Origin: Streptococcus sp. X13SY08
GTDB taxonomy: Bacteria > Bacillota > Bacilli > Lactobacillales > Streptococcaceae
Direction: 5' to 3'
DNA length: 64,000 nucleotides
Assembly: GCF_001182825.2 (NCBI RefSeq)
Contig: NZ_LFYO02000002.1
Span: forward strand, 62,001 to 126,000
The position numbers and the translations under genes were made by a program. The notes under the pieces were generated by a model, which worked only from the letters and a program-made list of their open reading frames with translations, was not told where the DNA came from and ran no database searches. Of this stretch, positions 47,062 through 56,721 are shown piece after piece (positions within the stretch are counted from its first letter, which is position 1; every line of letters starts with the position of its first letter).

Positions 47062-48153
47062 ATTACAGATTAAGAAGGTTTTAACCTTGCCAGAAGCAGG
47101 TGTCACAACACCGAATACTACTTTTACTTTTACAGCAACTCCACATAGTTTTAATAATGATACTGGTCAAACAGGGAAATTGCCACAGTTGGCTGCAGCA
47201 TCTGTTTCATATACGAATGGAGATGTTCAGGATAATGATGGGGGCACTGCAGGAAAACAAATTATTAAAGCTTCTGATGATCTTCTGAACGGTGTTCCTT
47301 TTACAGAAGCTGGTCAATATACATACTTAATCAAAGAAGTTGCTCCATCCCAACCAGCGGAAGGGGGACAGTTCCGGTCTTCACTAGCAGAATATAAAGT
47401 ATCTCTATTTGTGTCCAAACAGTTGGATGAATCATTTAAAGTTACAAGTATCATGATTGCCCAAACAAAAATGGATGATGGGAACTCTGTAGGAACTGAA
47501 CAAAAAACAGCCTATAGTCCAAGTGCTGGTGCAACGGGAACGGATAACAATTTTAAATTTGAAAATAGTTATGACAAAGAAGTTGGGAATGCTCCCCCAA
47601 CTGGTACAACAGCTACAGCAGATGATAAAAAAGGATTTGTTGTTACCAACACTGTAAAAGGGAATAATACTTCTACAACTCAAGACTTCACTTTCAAAAT
47701 GACAATTACAAAACCAGTAGGGAGCAAATCAACAGATCAACAGTACACGATGAATATTGTTGATGCTAATGGTCAGGTTATAGAAACCAAAAAAGTAATT
47801 CAAAATTATGAAGAAGCAGTTACATTTACATTGAAAGCTGGCGAACGATTAGTTGTGAGTGATGTGCTTTTGGGGTCTAAAGCAATTGTGGAAGAAACGA
47901 AACGGACTCAGCTGGCTATACTCCGACTGTGACTGGTACAGCAAACGGACAAACATTCGATATTACTCAATTAAAAGATGCAGGTGTTATTTTAGGAGAC
48001 CAAGCTAGCGGTAACTTTGCAGACTTTGTCAATACACAATAAGCGGCCGCGGGTATTTTATTGGATAACTTTCCAATGACTCTCCTTGCTCTTCTTGCTG
48101 CTTTTGGTCTCTTCTTCTTTGCGAAAAATAGAAGAAAAGATCGTGAAGTTTAA
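47003..48153 (+). pseudogene. FctA-like major pilin backbone (signal peptide lost, frameshift, sorting motif ablated)
   Basis: Two Spy0128/FctA-type isopeptide Ig domains: first from LPKLQIKKVLTL to FKFENSYDKE, second from KGFVVTNTVKG to NFADFVNTQ, with plausible Lys-Asn partners and Glu in EEAVTF. SD AAAGGAG and ATG 47003 are followed directly by ATSASIMAAEP, the tail of a signal peptide, so its front is missing. A shift lies near 47905 (VEETK to DSAGYTPTV). After NTQ comes TAA then GCG GCC GCG and GILLDNFPM, a membrane helix and KNRRKDREV. Family members have QVPTG here. Confidence 0.8.
48040..48050 (+). other. Stop codon plus NotI octamer at the pilin sorting-motif position
   Basis: TAA (48040-48042) immediately followed by GCGGCCGC (48043-48050), in the pilin frame between the last Ig domain and the membrane helix. 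Confidence 0.9.
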
Positions 48154-48174
48154 GATTGAAGTAGAGGGTATCTT

Positions 48175-49219
48175 ATGAAAGAATTGCAAAAACATAAAGA
48201 TGCCCTATCAAAGAAATCTTCCGATGTAGCAAGTAGCACTACCAAAACGGAAGGCAGTGAAGTCAGAGGGCTTACAAATAAAGAAAAATTAACCATCACT
48301 ATCATTAAAAAATTATCCATGGTAGTGGATTATGTGATTTTATTTCTATCCTTGGCGATATTGATCATTGGTGTCTATTCAATATGGGATACCAATCAAG
48401 TGTTTCAAGTGGCAAGTAGTGAACAGTACGAAATGTACAAACCAGATAGTACAGATGGTTTATCTTAATAGTACAGATGGTTTATCTTATCAGAAACTAC
48501 GTGATCTTAATAAAGATGTCATCGGTTGGATTGATGTATATGGGACTAAGATTGACTATCCCATCGTTCAGGGACAAGATAATGCCAAATATTTGAATAC
48601 CACAGTATTAGGGGAGTATTCGACAGCGGGTTCCATTTTTTTGGATTATCGCAACAGCAAAGATTTTTCCGATTTTAATAATATTATCTATGGTCATTAT
48701 ATGGCAGAGAGAAAAATGTTTGGGGACATGGAAAAATTTTTGGAGAAAGATTTCTTTGATCAGCACAAATTTGCTGCGATTAATAGAAATGATTTGCCTA
48801 GTTTTGGTATCACATTTTTTGCTTTTATCAAGACGGAGGGGACGGACCAAGAAATTTTTTCACCTGCTGTCAGTGGGAAAGAAAATAAAAAAGCTCTCAT
48901 TCAATATTTGTATGACAAAGCTACCTTTTCTAGGAAAATGACGATTTCAGATCAGGACCGTATCGTCCTTCTAGATACCTGTGATTTAACAGTGACAAAT
49001 GGTCGATATATTTTGGCGGGAGTGTTGACCGAAAAAGTAGAGCCCAATCCGTTTAAAGAAGAGCGACCAAGTCAGCAGTTGCAAAGTTTTACTTTTAATT
49101 TACCTAAATTCGGTCTCTTACAATTCTTAATCATTATTTGGATTTTACTAGTCATTTTTTATCTGATACAGAAGATAATAGGTGAAAAGAAAAAGGACGC
49201 TAAAAATGATGAAAAATAA
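48175..49219 (+). pseudogene. Class B pilus sortase (frame broken by a tandem duplication)
   Basis: Membrane transpeptidase that links pilins. N-terminal helix (VVDYVILFLSLAILIIGVYS), then class B features: IGWIDVYGTKIDYPIVQGQD, GSIFLDYRNSKDFSDFN, NIIYGHYM with the catalytic His, LLDTCD with the catalytic Cys, NGRYILAGVL with Arg. C-terminal helix. A perfect 22-bp tandem duplication (48446-48489) at STDGLS shifts the frame; one copy reads through. Class B sortases make pili from FctA-type subunits in S. pyogenes. Confidence 0.88.
48446..48489 (+). repeat. Perfect 22-bp tandem duplication inside the sortase gene
   Basis: Copies 48446-48467 and 48468-48489 are identical, beginning ATAGTACAGATGG. 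22 is not a multiple of three, so two copies put the start out of frame with the catalytic domain and one copy keeps it in frame. Confidence 0.95.
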
Positions 49220-49841
49220 ATTTCAGTGCTATGAATCTATTTTTAAATGTTCATTGATTGCGGGATTATCCTTTTTATTGCTGATAGGATCTCCAAGGAT
49301 TGATGCCAACCAGATTATTGACAATCCACTAACAATCCAACAGATCATTGCTATCAATACGGGATATGCTAAGCCCAAAGATACCTTTAGCTATAGGATA
49401 GAAGCAGTTAGTGCAAAGGCACCATTACCAAATGGCGCAAAAAGCAACTATACTTTTACCTTAGCAGGAGACCAGAAAAAAGAAATAGTGATTGCGTTTT
49501 CCTCACCTGGAGACTATGTGTATAAAGTCTATCAAGAGGAACGAAGTGATGTCCAGCATGTCACACAAGATAAGATTGTTTATACTGTGACAATGAGAGT
49601 GGTTGAGACAAAAGGTGATTTGCATGTCTATAGCTATCTGATTATGGATAACGAGGGTTATCAGCATAATGATCTTACCTTTAAAAATACTTATATCATC
49701 AGACAGGGACCCCTGCATTCGTTACTGTTTAAGGCAGGTTATACCTCAACCATTTATGGAAAGCTTGGGATGATTTTCTTAGCAGGATTTTGGGTTCTGA
49801 TCTTCTTTATGAAGAAAAGACAAAAAGATGAAGAAGTGTAA
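49206..49841 (+). CDS. FctB-like minor pilin (base anchor)
   Basis: 211 residues from MMKNKFQCYESIFK, in the end of the sortase gene. Signal peptide (LIAGLSFLLLIGSPRIDA), one FctA-like Ig domain (DTFSYRIEAVSAKAP ... DKIVYTVTMRVV, ending LTFKNTY with the isopeptide Asn), then a hydrophobic helix and KKRQKDEEV. No clear LPXTG or VPPTG before the helix. SD AAAGGA. Last gene of the pilus operon before a strong terminator. Confidence 0.7.
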   Translation: MMKNKFQCYESIFKCSLIAGLSFLLLIGSPRIDANQIIDNPLTIQQIIAINTGYAKPKDTFSYRIEAVSAKAPLPNGAKSNYTFTLAGDQKKEIVIAFSSPGDYVYKVYQEERSDVQHVTQDKIVYTVTMRVVETKGDLHVYSYLIMDNEGYQHNDLTFKNTYIIRQGPLHSLLFKAGYTSTIYGKLGMIFLAGFWVLIFFMKKRQKDEEV

Positions 49842-49878
49842 AAAATAAGAAGATAGTGTTTGCTATCTTCTTATTTTT
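49841..49878. terminator. Bidirectional terminator after the pilus operon
   Basis: AAAATAAGAAGATAG TGTTT GCTATCTTCTTATTTT, with T6 and A-rich flanks. Confidence 0.92.
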
Positions 49879-50560
49879 TACTGCTTTCTCATCAGATATA
49901 GGAAATAAGGAGCACCAATGGCGGAGACGATAATGCCTGTTGGAATTCCTGTTCCGACAAGGAGAACGCGTCCAATGGTGTCTGCGATTAAGAGCAGGAT
50001 AATTCCCATGAACATAGTGGCTGGGATAATGATACGATGGTCACCGCCCAGCCATTTTCGGATGATGTGACCTGCGACTAGACCGACAAAAGTGATATTA
50101 CCGACTAGGACGACACTGAGAGCCGCTAGAGCTGTTGCAAGTATCAATGTGATAGCTCGTTCTTTTTGTACATCAAGTCCCAGTGCCATAGCAGTTTGTT
50201 CATTGAGATTCATAATATTCAGCGAACGACTACGACTGTAAGTAAGAATCCAGACTACTAGGAAAATAGGTGTAAAAATGGTCAATGTCAACCATTTTCC
50301 CCCACTTACAGATCCGCTCAGCCATTGAACAACTACCTGCACTTTAAAAGGATTTATGCGATTGATAATGGAAACCATAATGCCCGACAGCATACTGGAA
50401 ATCCCGACACCTGCGATAATGAGGCGCGTGGGAGGAATGCCCATATTTTTCTTACGAGCGACCATGTAAACCAACAAAATGGTGGCAGATCCTCCTAACA
50501 TAGCAAGAATAGGGGTCAGACCAACCAAAATAGGATCGGAAAAATCTGCGCCAGTTCAAA
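49878..50560 (-). pseudogene. Iron-siderophore ABC transporter permease (FecCD type), N-terminal part missing
   Basis: C-terminal ~225 residues of a FecCD permease: LTPILAMLGGSATILL, NPFKVQVVVQWLSGSVSG, LGLDVQKERAITLILATALAALSVV, the EAA-like VGNITFVGLVAGHIIRK, and GTGIPTGIIVSAIGAPYFLYLM. The frame can be traced back to ADFSDPILVG but not further: a stop and unrelated codons precede it, so roughly a third of the protein is absent. No binding protein or ATPase gene is adjacent; the stretch 50561-50747 holds no gene. Confidence 0.82.
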
Positions 50561-50747
50561 GAGCAATGCCTCCGTTACCACTTCTTCCTTTTCAGAAAAA
50601 ACTTGCGCCACCTGATTACTAGATTCATACAAGTTTCATTATAACAAAGAATTTTAATAATTCAATAGTTTTCTGACAATTTTAATAAACATTACAATCA
50701 TTCTAAATAAATGAAAAAAGAACTGAGAAAACTCACTTCTTTCTAAC

Positions 50748-51990
50748 TTATAAATATTTTTTTGCGATTTCAAGATCACCAGCATAGGTGGCTTTTTTGC
50801 CTTCTACAATTTGATAAGCATCTGCCCCTTTTCCTGCGATAATGACAGCATCTTTGCTGGTTTTAGTCTGAGCCAGAGCAGTCGCAATCGCTTCTTCACG
50901 ATCAATAATGATTTCATATGGACGTGTCATGTGTTGTGCGATTTGTTGGCTGATGGTAGCGGGGGCTTCAAAATTCGGATCATCAGCAGTCAAGATGACA
51001 TCGATCTGCGGATAGGTATTGAGCAGTAGTCCAAAATCCTTACGTCGGCTCTCACCTTTGTTACCAGGGGCACCGATGAGAAGGGTAATGTGACCTGTTT
51101 GGTGTTCTATAACCACATCGATTAGTTTTTTGAGACTGTCACCGTTATGGGCATAATCCACAAAGACTTTGGCACCGTTTTTCTGTGTCAACACTTCCAT
51201 GCGACCAGGTACGGTGGTTTGGGCGATTCCTTTTTGGATGTCTTCTAGGCTTGCACCCAATCGCAGAGCTGATAAACCAGCTGCGACAGCATTTTCTTGA
51301 TTGAATCCGCCGATGAGCTGAATATCATAATGCCCCGCCAATTTACCTGTCACAGTGAAGTCAAAAGCGTGACTATCTGTGATGACATTTTCAGAAGTGG
51401 GTCCGTAGAAGTCATGGTCTTTGGAGGATACTTGGTCCTGCAAGACTTTAAGATGATCCATGCCACTATTGATGATAACCGCTCTGCTATTGTCCATTAA
51501 AAGACGCTTGTGATAGAAGTAATCCTCAAAAGTCGGATGCTCGATAGGACCAATGTGGTCGGGGCTGATGTTGAGAAAAACACCGACATCAAAAGTGAGA
51601 CCGTAGACACGTTTGACTAGATAAGCCTGACTAGAAACTTCCATAATCAGGTGGGTCATGCCATTTTTGACCGCCTCTGCCATCATGGCATAAAGGTCCA
51701 GACTCTCAGGTGTCGTCAAGGTTGATTTGAAAAAAGTCTTTCCATCCAAGGTCGTATTCATTGTCGAGAGCATAGCAGGACGGTAATTTTGTCTTAAGTT
51801 CTAGGAATTCTTTCTTAAAAGCTGCGCCTTTTACAAAGAACAAAGTGGAAGGCGATACATCTCGACTATCATAAGATAACTTGTCAAAGCTTACGCTGGT
51901 CCAATCATAGAGAAATTCTCCTCGGTCAAGGATTTCTCGGAAATTTTTATCTTTTTTTAGGATGTCTAAAGTTTCTTCAATCGTAATCAT
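50748..51990 (-). pseudogene. murE: UDP-N-acetylmuramoyl-tripeptide synthetase MurE (large internal gap)
   Basis: Adds L-lysine to UDP-MurNAc-L-Ala-D-Glu in wall synthesis. Start MITIEETLDILKKDKNFREI to FKKEFLE is in one frame; near 51765 it jumps to [17 protein letters not shown]. About 70 residues including the ATP-binding GTKGKTT loop are missing. The rest is good: [54 protein letters not shown] (Asp-Asp-Pro-Asn lysine motif). MurE is essential, so this is probably an assembly fault. Confidence 0.9.
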
Positions 51991-52106
51991 ATCCCTATTG
52001 TAAAGCTATTTTAGTAGAATGACAAGTAAAAGTTAGTGAAAAGACAATTACTAATTTGAATGAGTCCTAGTTTTACCTGAAAGTCAATAAAATCATTAGG
52101 CTGTGT

Positions 52107-52128
52107 TATAATAAAGAAAGCGTTTTAA
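52107..52128 (+). promoter_or_regulatory. maa promoter with cre-like site
   Basis: Extended -10 TGTTATAAT (TATAAT 52107-52112) overlapping GAAAGCGTTTTAAT, a CcpA cre-like element with matching AAAGCGTTTT core. Confidence 0.55.
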
Positions 52129-52148
52129 TTAGGAGGCATTATGTTCAA

Positions 52149-52530
52149 ATGACAAGTGAAAGAGAAAAAATGTTGGCTGGACAGCTTTATTATGCAGGAG
52201 ATGCAGAATTAGTGGCACTTCGTGATCAAGCGCGTCTTTATCGCCAGCAGGTCAATCAAGAAATGGATGGAACCAAGCGTTCTGAACTCATGAAAGAATG
52301 GCTTGGGAGTACAGGAGAAAATGTTTACGTAGAAACTCCTGTAACCTTGGATTATGGTTGCCATGTCCATGTTGGCGAGAATTTCTATGCTAATTTTGGT
52401 TGGATGGTCTTAGATACGTGTCCTGTTACCATTGGGAAAAACGCCATGCTAGGACCAAATGTCCAATTTTATACAACCCTGCATCCATTGAAGGCAATGG
52501 AGCGGATAGCCGGCCCGGAATACGGTGCCT
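52149..52530 (+). pseudogene. maa: Maltose O-acetyltransferase (Maa), C-terminal part lost
   Basis: Left-handed beta-helix acetyltransferase. N-terminal Maa domain (SEREKMLAGQLYYAGDAELV, LYRQQVNQ), then hexapeptide repeats (YGCHVHVGENFYANFG, TIGKNAMLGPNVQFYT) to GPEYGA. It then runs into DexB sequence at ~52530 and stops at 52559; the last ~50 residues with the acetyl-CoA site are missing. ATG 52149 is far (about 12 nt) from the SD AGGAGG, whereas ATG 52141 soon meets TGA. Confidence 0.82.
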
Positions 52531-53537
52531 CAATTACTATTTGCATCTTTTCTCGGTGAAACAACCAGATCTCAATTGGAAAAATCCAAGGGTCAAGGAA
52601 GAAATATACAAAATGATTAACTTTTGGTTGGACAAAGGGGTTGGTGGTTTCCGCCTAGATGTGATTGATTTGATTGGGAAAGAACCAGACCAACTCATTA
52701 CAGCAGATGGACCAACTTTGCATCCTCTTATCAAAGAATTAAATCAGCATACTTTCGGTCCTCATGATGTGGTGACTGTTGGGGAAACTTGGTCGGCTAA
52801 TCTAGATAATGCTCAGCTTTATTCCAATCCAGATGGCAGTGAATTCTCTTTTTTGGAACAACTATGACTTGCCACGCGCCATTTCTCGCTTTGGAGATGA
52901 TAGTCCTGCCTACCGTGAATTGAGTGGCAAGATGCTTGCCATTTATCTTCATTTTATGTCAGGAACACCTTATATCTATCAAGGAGAAGAAATTGGAATG
53001 GTCAATTATCCGATCACGGATATCAGCCAAGCAGATGACATCGAAACTCGCAACATGTACAAAGAACGTTTGGAAGCAGGTTTTAGCAAAGAAGAAATCT
53101 TGTCTTCCATCAATGCCAAAGGTCGTGATAATGCCCGTCGCCCAATGCAATGGAGTAAGGGAAAAGGAGCTGGCTTCACAGAAGGTCGACCATGGCTTGC
53201 CATCCATGAAAATCATCAGTTGATCAACGCTGATGAAGCATTGAAAAATCCTAACTCTATCTTTTATACCTATCAAAAATTGATTGCTCTTCGCAAAGAA
53301 TATCCAGTGATGGCAGAAGGTTCTTATCAAGCTTTGGAAACGGGAAATCCGCATGTTCTCGCTTATCGAAAATTTGATGAAGAAGATGAATTTACGGTCA
53401 TTGTCAACTTTACCAAAGAAATGCAAAATTACACTTTGGATGTGAAGGGAGATATCTTCTTGTACAATTACCCAGAAGTCACAGATCAGCATCATCATAC
53501 CCCTCGCCCTTATGAAGCATTCGTTTTCAAAAAGTAA
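52531..53537 (+). pseudogene. dexB: Glucan 1,6-alpha-glucosidase DexB, N-terminal part and an internal stretch lost
   Basis: GH13 enzyme that hydrolyses alpha-1,6 bonds of isomaltosaccharides. Sequence begins mid-protein at YYLHLFSVKQPDLNW fused to maa, then GVGGFRLDVIDLIGK (nucleophile Asp) and VVTVGETWS (acid Glu). Near 52850 SEFS jumps to LFWNNYDLPRAISRFGDDS, a loss of ~50 residues. The C-terminal domain is complete (GTPYIYQGEEIGM, DNARRPMQWSK, RPYEAFVFKK). About 190 N-terminal residues are missing. Confidence 0.88.
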
Positions 53538-53538
53538 A

Positions 53539-53567
53539 AAAATCCTGCCTAGGGCGGGATTTTTTGG
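53539..53567 (+). terminator. Terminator after dexB
   Basis: AATCCTGCC TAG GGCGGGATT followed by T4. Confidence 0.9.
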
Positions 53568-53613
53568 AAGATTTTTGGTAGAATAGAGAAAATAAATTTT
53601 GAGGAGTCAGATC

Positions 53614-54243
53614 ATGGGAAAATTCCAAGTCATTTCACATCCACTAATTCAGCATAAGTTGTCCATTTTACGTCGTCAAACAACCTCTACAAAAGATTTT
53701 CGTGAATTGGTCAATGAGATTTCTATGTTGATGGGATACGAGGTCATGCGTGATCTTCCTCTTGAAGATGTTGAAATCGAAACCCCTGTGGCGACCACTA
53801 TTCAAAAACAATTGTCTGGTAAAAAATTAGCCATTGTCCCAATTTTGCGTGCTGGAATTGGTTTAGTGGATGGGCTCTTGAGTTTAGTTCCATCTGCAAA
53901 AGTCGGTCATATCGGGATGTACCGTGACGAAGAAACTCTTCAACCAGTAGAGTATTTGGTCAAATTGCCAGACGATATTGATCAACGCCATATCTTTGTC
54001 GTAGACCCAATGCTCGCGACAGGTGGCTCAGCTATCTTGGCTATTGATTCATTGAAAAAACGTGGCGCATCAAACATCAAATTCGTGGCTTTAGTATCTG
54101 CTCCTGAAGGTGTAAAAGCTCTCCAAGAAGCTCACCCAGATATCGATATTTACACAGCAGCTTTGGATGAAAAACTCAATGAAAAAGGCTACATCGTTCC
54201 AGGTCTTGGTGACGCTGGTGATCGCCTCTTCGGTACAAAATAG
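53614..54243 (+). CDS. upp: Uracil phosphoribosyltransferase
   Basis: 209 residues, intact. Salvages uracil to UMP with PRPP. ATG 53614 has GGAG 7 nt upstream and gives the usual [16 protein letters not shown]; an upstream in-frame codon overlaps the SD. Motifs: [13 protein letters not shown], and the PRPP loop [11 protein letters not shown], then uracil-binding [12 protein letters not shown]. Own terminator. Precedes the clpP-liv region as in S. pneumoniae, here with an inserted operon between. Confidence 0.96.
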   Translation: MGKFQVISHPLIQHKLSILRRQTTSTKDFRELVNEISMLMGYEVMRDLPLEDVEIETPVATTIQKQLSGKKLAIVPILRAGIGLVDGLLSLVPSAKVGHIGMYRDEETLQPVEYLVKLPDDIDQRHIFVVDPMLATGGSAILAIDSLKKRGASNIKFVALVSAPEGVKALQEAHPDIDIYTAALDEKLNEKGYIVPGLGDAGDRLFGTK

Positions 54244-54249
54244 AAAATA

Positions 54250-54288
54250 AAAACCATAAACGCATCGTCAAGTGTTTATGGTTTTTTT
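54250..54288 (+). terminator. Terminator after upp
   Basis: AAACCATAAAC ... GTTTATGGTTT with T5; a 10-nt loop. Confidence 0.9.
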
Positions 54289-54317
54289 GTGCAAGTTTGA
54301 GGAGCGTCAGGACCTAT

Positions 54318-55361
54318 CTATTCAGGTGTTCGGATGTTAATAGTAGCATTGGTCGTTTCAATGGTCAGCTTATTTTTGCTCTCTTTCTTATCTAGTATGA
54401 GAGTGTGCTCTTTGTCATTTGATAACACAGGCAATTTTTCATATTTATCACTTGTAAAGATTCCGATTTTTTGGAACTCATTTTGAAGGTATTGGTTCTC
54501 TTTGTAAAGATCAGCTAATTCACTTTCGCTGAAACCACCGTAGCCCAGCCCTTCAGCCAAAGATTGTTTGTTCACTTTATTTTGGATATACCAATTCAAA
54601 TTTTGTAAGCTTTGATCTGTGAGGTCGATATTGGTTTCCGTCAATTGCTCTTTGGCAGGGGTAAAATGATTGTCGCCTTTGAGAGTTAATTCTGAAGCAT
54701 CTAGATAAGAGTAACTCTTAATAGTACTATTTTCTAGCTGAGACTGCATCAAATCAATATTTTTTTCGTGAGAAGAAATGGTAAGATTTTTCAAAGTTGA
54801 CTGATTGACAGATATATAATAACCACTTAATTGACCCGAATCGATTTGGACATTCTGTAAACGAAGCCCACCTGTTATAGTAGCTTCTTTGATATGACTA
54901 TTTTCAATAGAGGTATAAGAAAAAGTTTGGATAGTGAATTTATCAAGTGTCTTATTCTTGGGAATAGTAATCGTAATGGTGTTACTATTTTGGTATTCTT
55001 GTGAAAGAACTTCTCCCAACACTTGTAAAATACCCTTGATTCGAAATTCTCTTCGTTTGGCAGTTACAGTAAGTTCTTTATCAGTTTGCTTTAATTGCAG
55101 AGCGTTACCCAAGTTATTTTTAGAATCTGTATAAGTCACATGAAATTGATCATCGCTTGATTCTTGGATGATGACTTCATGAGGCATTGATTCAACTTTA
55201 ATAGCCGATAATCCTTTATAATCTTTCGTGATTTGATCTGGTTGACTAATTTCTGTTAACTGCTGGATACCACCTGTAAGAAATCCAATTCCTACTAATA
55301 TTAAGCCAATCATCAAAGTGGTGAATCCGATGATAACGGTAGTGATTGCTTTCTTTTTCAT
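54318..55361 (-). CDS. DUF4097-family membrane-anchored protein
   Basis: 347 residues. One N-terminal helix (ITTVIIGFTTLMIGLILVGIG), then an external beta-rich DUF4097 domain with adhesin-like repeats (SYTSIENSHIKEATITGG, QSQLENSTIKSYSYLDAS). Function unknown. Third gene of a PadR/DUF1700/DUF4097 operon; it overlaps the DUF1700 gene by 4 nt. Such sets are thought to be envelope-stress or membrane-linked. Confidence 0.82.
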   Translation of the reverse strand: MKKKAITTVIIGFTTLMIGLILVGIGFLTGGIQQLTEISQPDQITKDYKGLSAIKVESMPHEVIIQESSDDQFHVTYTDSKNNLGNALQLKQTDKELTVTAKRREFRIKGILQVLGEVLSQEYQNSNTITITIPKNKTLDKFTIQTFSYTSIENSHIKEATITGGLRLQNVQIDSGQLSGYYISVNQSTLKNLTISSHEKNIDLMQSQLENSTIKSYSYLDASELTLKGDNHFTPAKEQLTETNIDLTDQSLQNLNWYIQNKVNKQSLAEGLGYGGFSESELADLYKENQYLQNEFQKIGIFTSDKYEKLPVLSNDKEHTLILDKKESKNKLTIETTNATINIRTPE

Positions 55362-56104
55362 ACTCGTTTACCTCTATTTAAAATCCATTTGAAGCTAGCC
55401 TTGATGAATTGCCAAGACCAATACGCGAAAAATCCTGTAAGGAGGAAGAGAAGAATGGCACCGCCCACGAATGATAATCCCGTCCCCATGCCCAATAGAA
55501 AGACATTAAAACCTTGAGAGAAGAGACTGCAGGCTTCCCAAATAAAGTAAGTGCCACCGATGAAAGTTGTGATGCTTGCCAATAAACCAACAAGCAATAA
55601 GCCTAGTACCACAAAGGTGATGGTAATCAGTAGTAAAATCAAGCAAATGAGAACAGGAATGGCAATTGGAAGGGACAAGACAGCCAAGATAGCCAACCAG
55701 ACAATTTTCTTTGTGGTCTTAAATTCTTGCCAATTTTTTCCCAGATAGAAAGCTCCAAAGATAGAAACAATGAAAATAGCCATGATACCAAGAATTGGCT
55801 CAACTGAAAGTAAAATGAATGAAAAGAGGAGGGACAGCACAAAGACAAGGAGTAGAAACAGATGAATCTTTCCTATAGAAAATGTGCGCACTGTATCTGT
55901 TCCAACTTCCTTATCTCCTTCAATGTGTCGTTGGAGGATGTTGTTAATCAGATCACTCGCTGCTTCTTTAGGCGTACCGAGCTCTTCTATGATAGTCGCT
56001 TCACGTTCTGGACCTGCTTCATCAAAATATTCATTGAAAAAGGTAATGGCTTCTTGAAATTCCTTATGTGGTAATTTTTTCAAGTACTTCTCTAATTGAG
56101 CCAT
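55358..56104 (-). CDS. DUF1700 (HAAS-domain) membrane protein
   Basis: 248 residues. N-terminal HAAS signalling domain (QLEKYLKKLPHKEFQEAITFFNEYF, ELGTPKEAASDLINN), then about six helices from residue ~75. HAAS domains are usually coupled with PadR regulators, which fits its place after padR (13-nt overlap). Its role may be to signal membrane state to the regulator, but this is inference. Confidence 0.85.
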   Translation of the reverse strand: MAQLEKYLKKLPHKEFQEAITFFNEYFDEAGPEREATIIEELGTPKEAASDLINNILQRHIEGDKEVGTDTVRTFSIGKIHLFLLLVFVLSLLFSFILLSVEPILGIMAIFIVSIFGAFYLGKNWQEFKTTKKIVWLAILAVLSLPIAIPVLICLILLLITITFVVLGLLLVGLLASITTFIGGTYFIWEACSLFSQGFNVFLLGMGTGLSFVGGAILLFLLTGFFAYWSWQFIKASFKWILNRGKRV

Positions 56105-56437
56105 GTATTCAGTTTTTTGTCATGGCGAACGCTCCCTTCTATAATACCGTTGATCGTAGATGTGTAGACATCCCAATCCTCTTTAAGACGTATCAATTCC
56201 TCATGTCCTAATTCAGTTAAACTGTAATATTTCCTCATTCTCCCTTGATATTCCTGAGAATAAGTTGTTAGAAAATTATTTTGTTCTAACCGCTTTAGAA
56301 TGGGGTAGAGAGCGGATTCTTTGATATTAGAAATGAGCTTGATGGTCTGACAGATTTCATAACCATAGGAATCTGTTGATTCTAATATGCTCATGATGAG
56401 AAATTCTGTCAGCACTGCTGGAACAGGAAAATGCATA
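56092..56437 (-). CDS. PadR-family transcriptional regulator
   Basis: 114 residues from MHFPVPAVLTEFLIM, with AGGAGG 6 nt before the ATG. PadR winged HTH: ILESTDSYGYEICQTIKL, SALYPILKRLEQNNFLTTY, and the wing YYSLTELGHEEL. Likely represses its own operon; the 280 nt upstream to clpP has room for the operator. Overlaps the DUF1700 gene. Confidence 0.9.
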
Positions 56438-56657
56438 ATAGACCTCCTTTGCATGTAGGATAAGGAAAAAATTGATCTGTATTTTATAATAACATATGTT
56501 TAAATTTTATATATAACAATTATAAATCCATTAGTGGATCCTGTCAATAGGAAATAGCGACATTTTTCAAAGAAATGTTAAAAAAATGAATTGCTCTTAG
56601 CAGGAAAAATATCAAGATATGGAGAGGATAGAATTTACTGGCTAAGTGAACTTTTTG

Positions 56658-56687
56658 TTTGACCTTTCTTGACCAAATATTTATAAT
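56658..56687 (+). promoter_or_regulatory. clpP promoter with CtsR operator
   Basis: TTTGACCTTTCTTGACCA is the reverse of the CtsR heptad repeat (GGTCAAANANNGGTCAAA), one mismatch. It overlaps the -35 TTGACC (56659-56664), 17 nt from TATAAT (56682-56687). Heat-shock control of clpP by CtsR follows. Confidence 0.85.
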
Positions 56688-56721
56688 AGAATGGTAATAG
56701 AAAATGAAATGAGGATATTCT

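Noticed and set aside
4840..52870. Treating all frame breaks as programmed ribosomal frameshifts
   Set aside because: Only prfB has a slippery codon with an internal SD and a shift-sensitive stop. The others lose residues known from the family, which recoding cannot restore.
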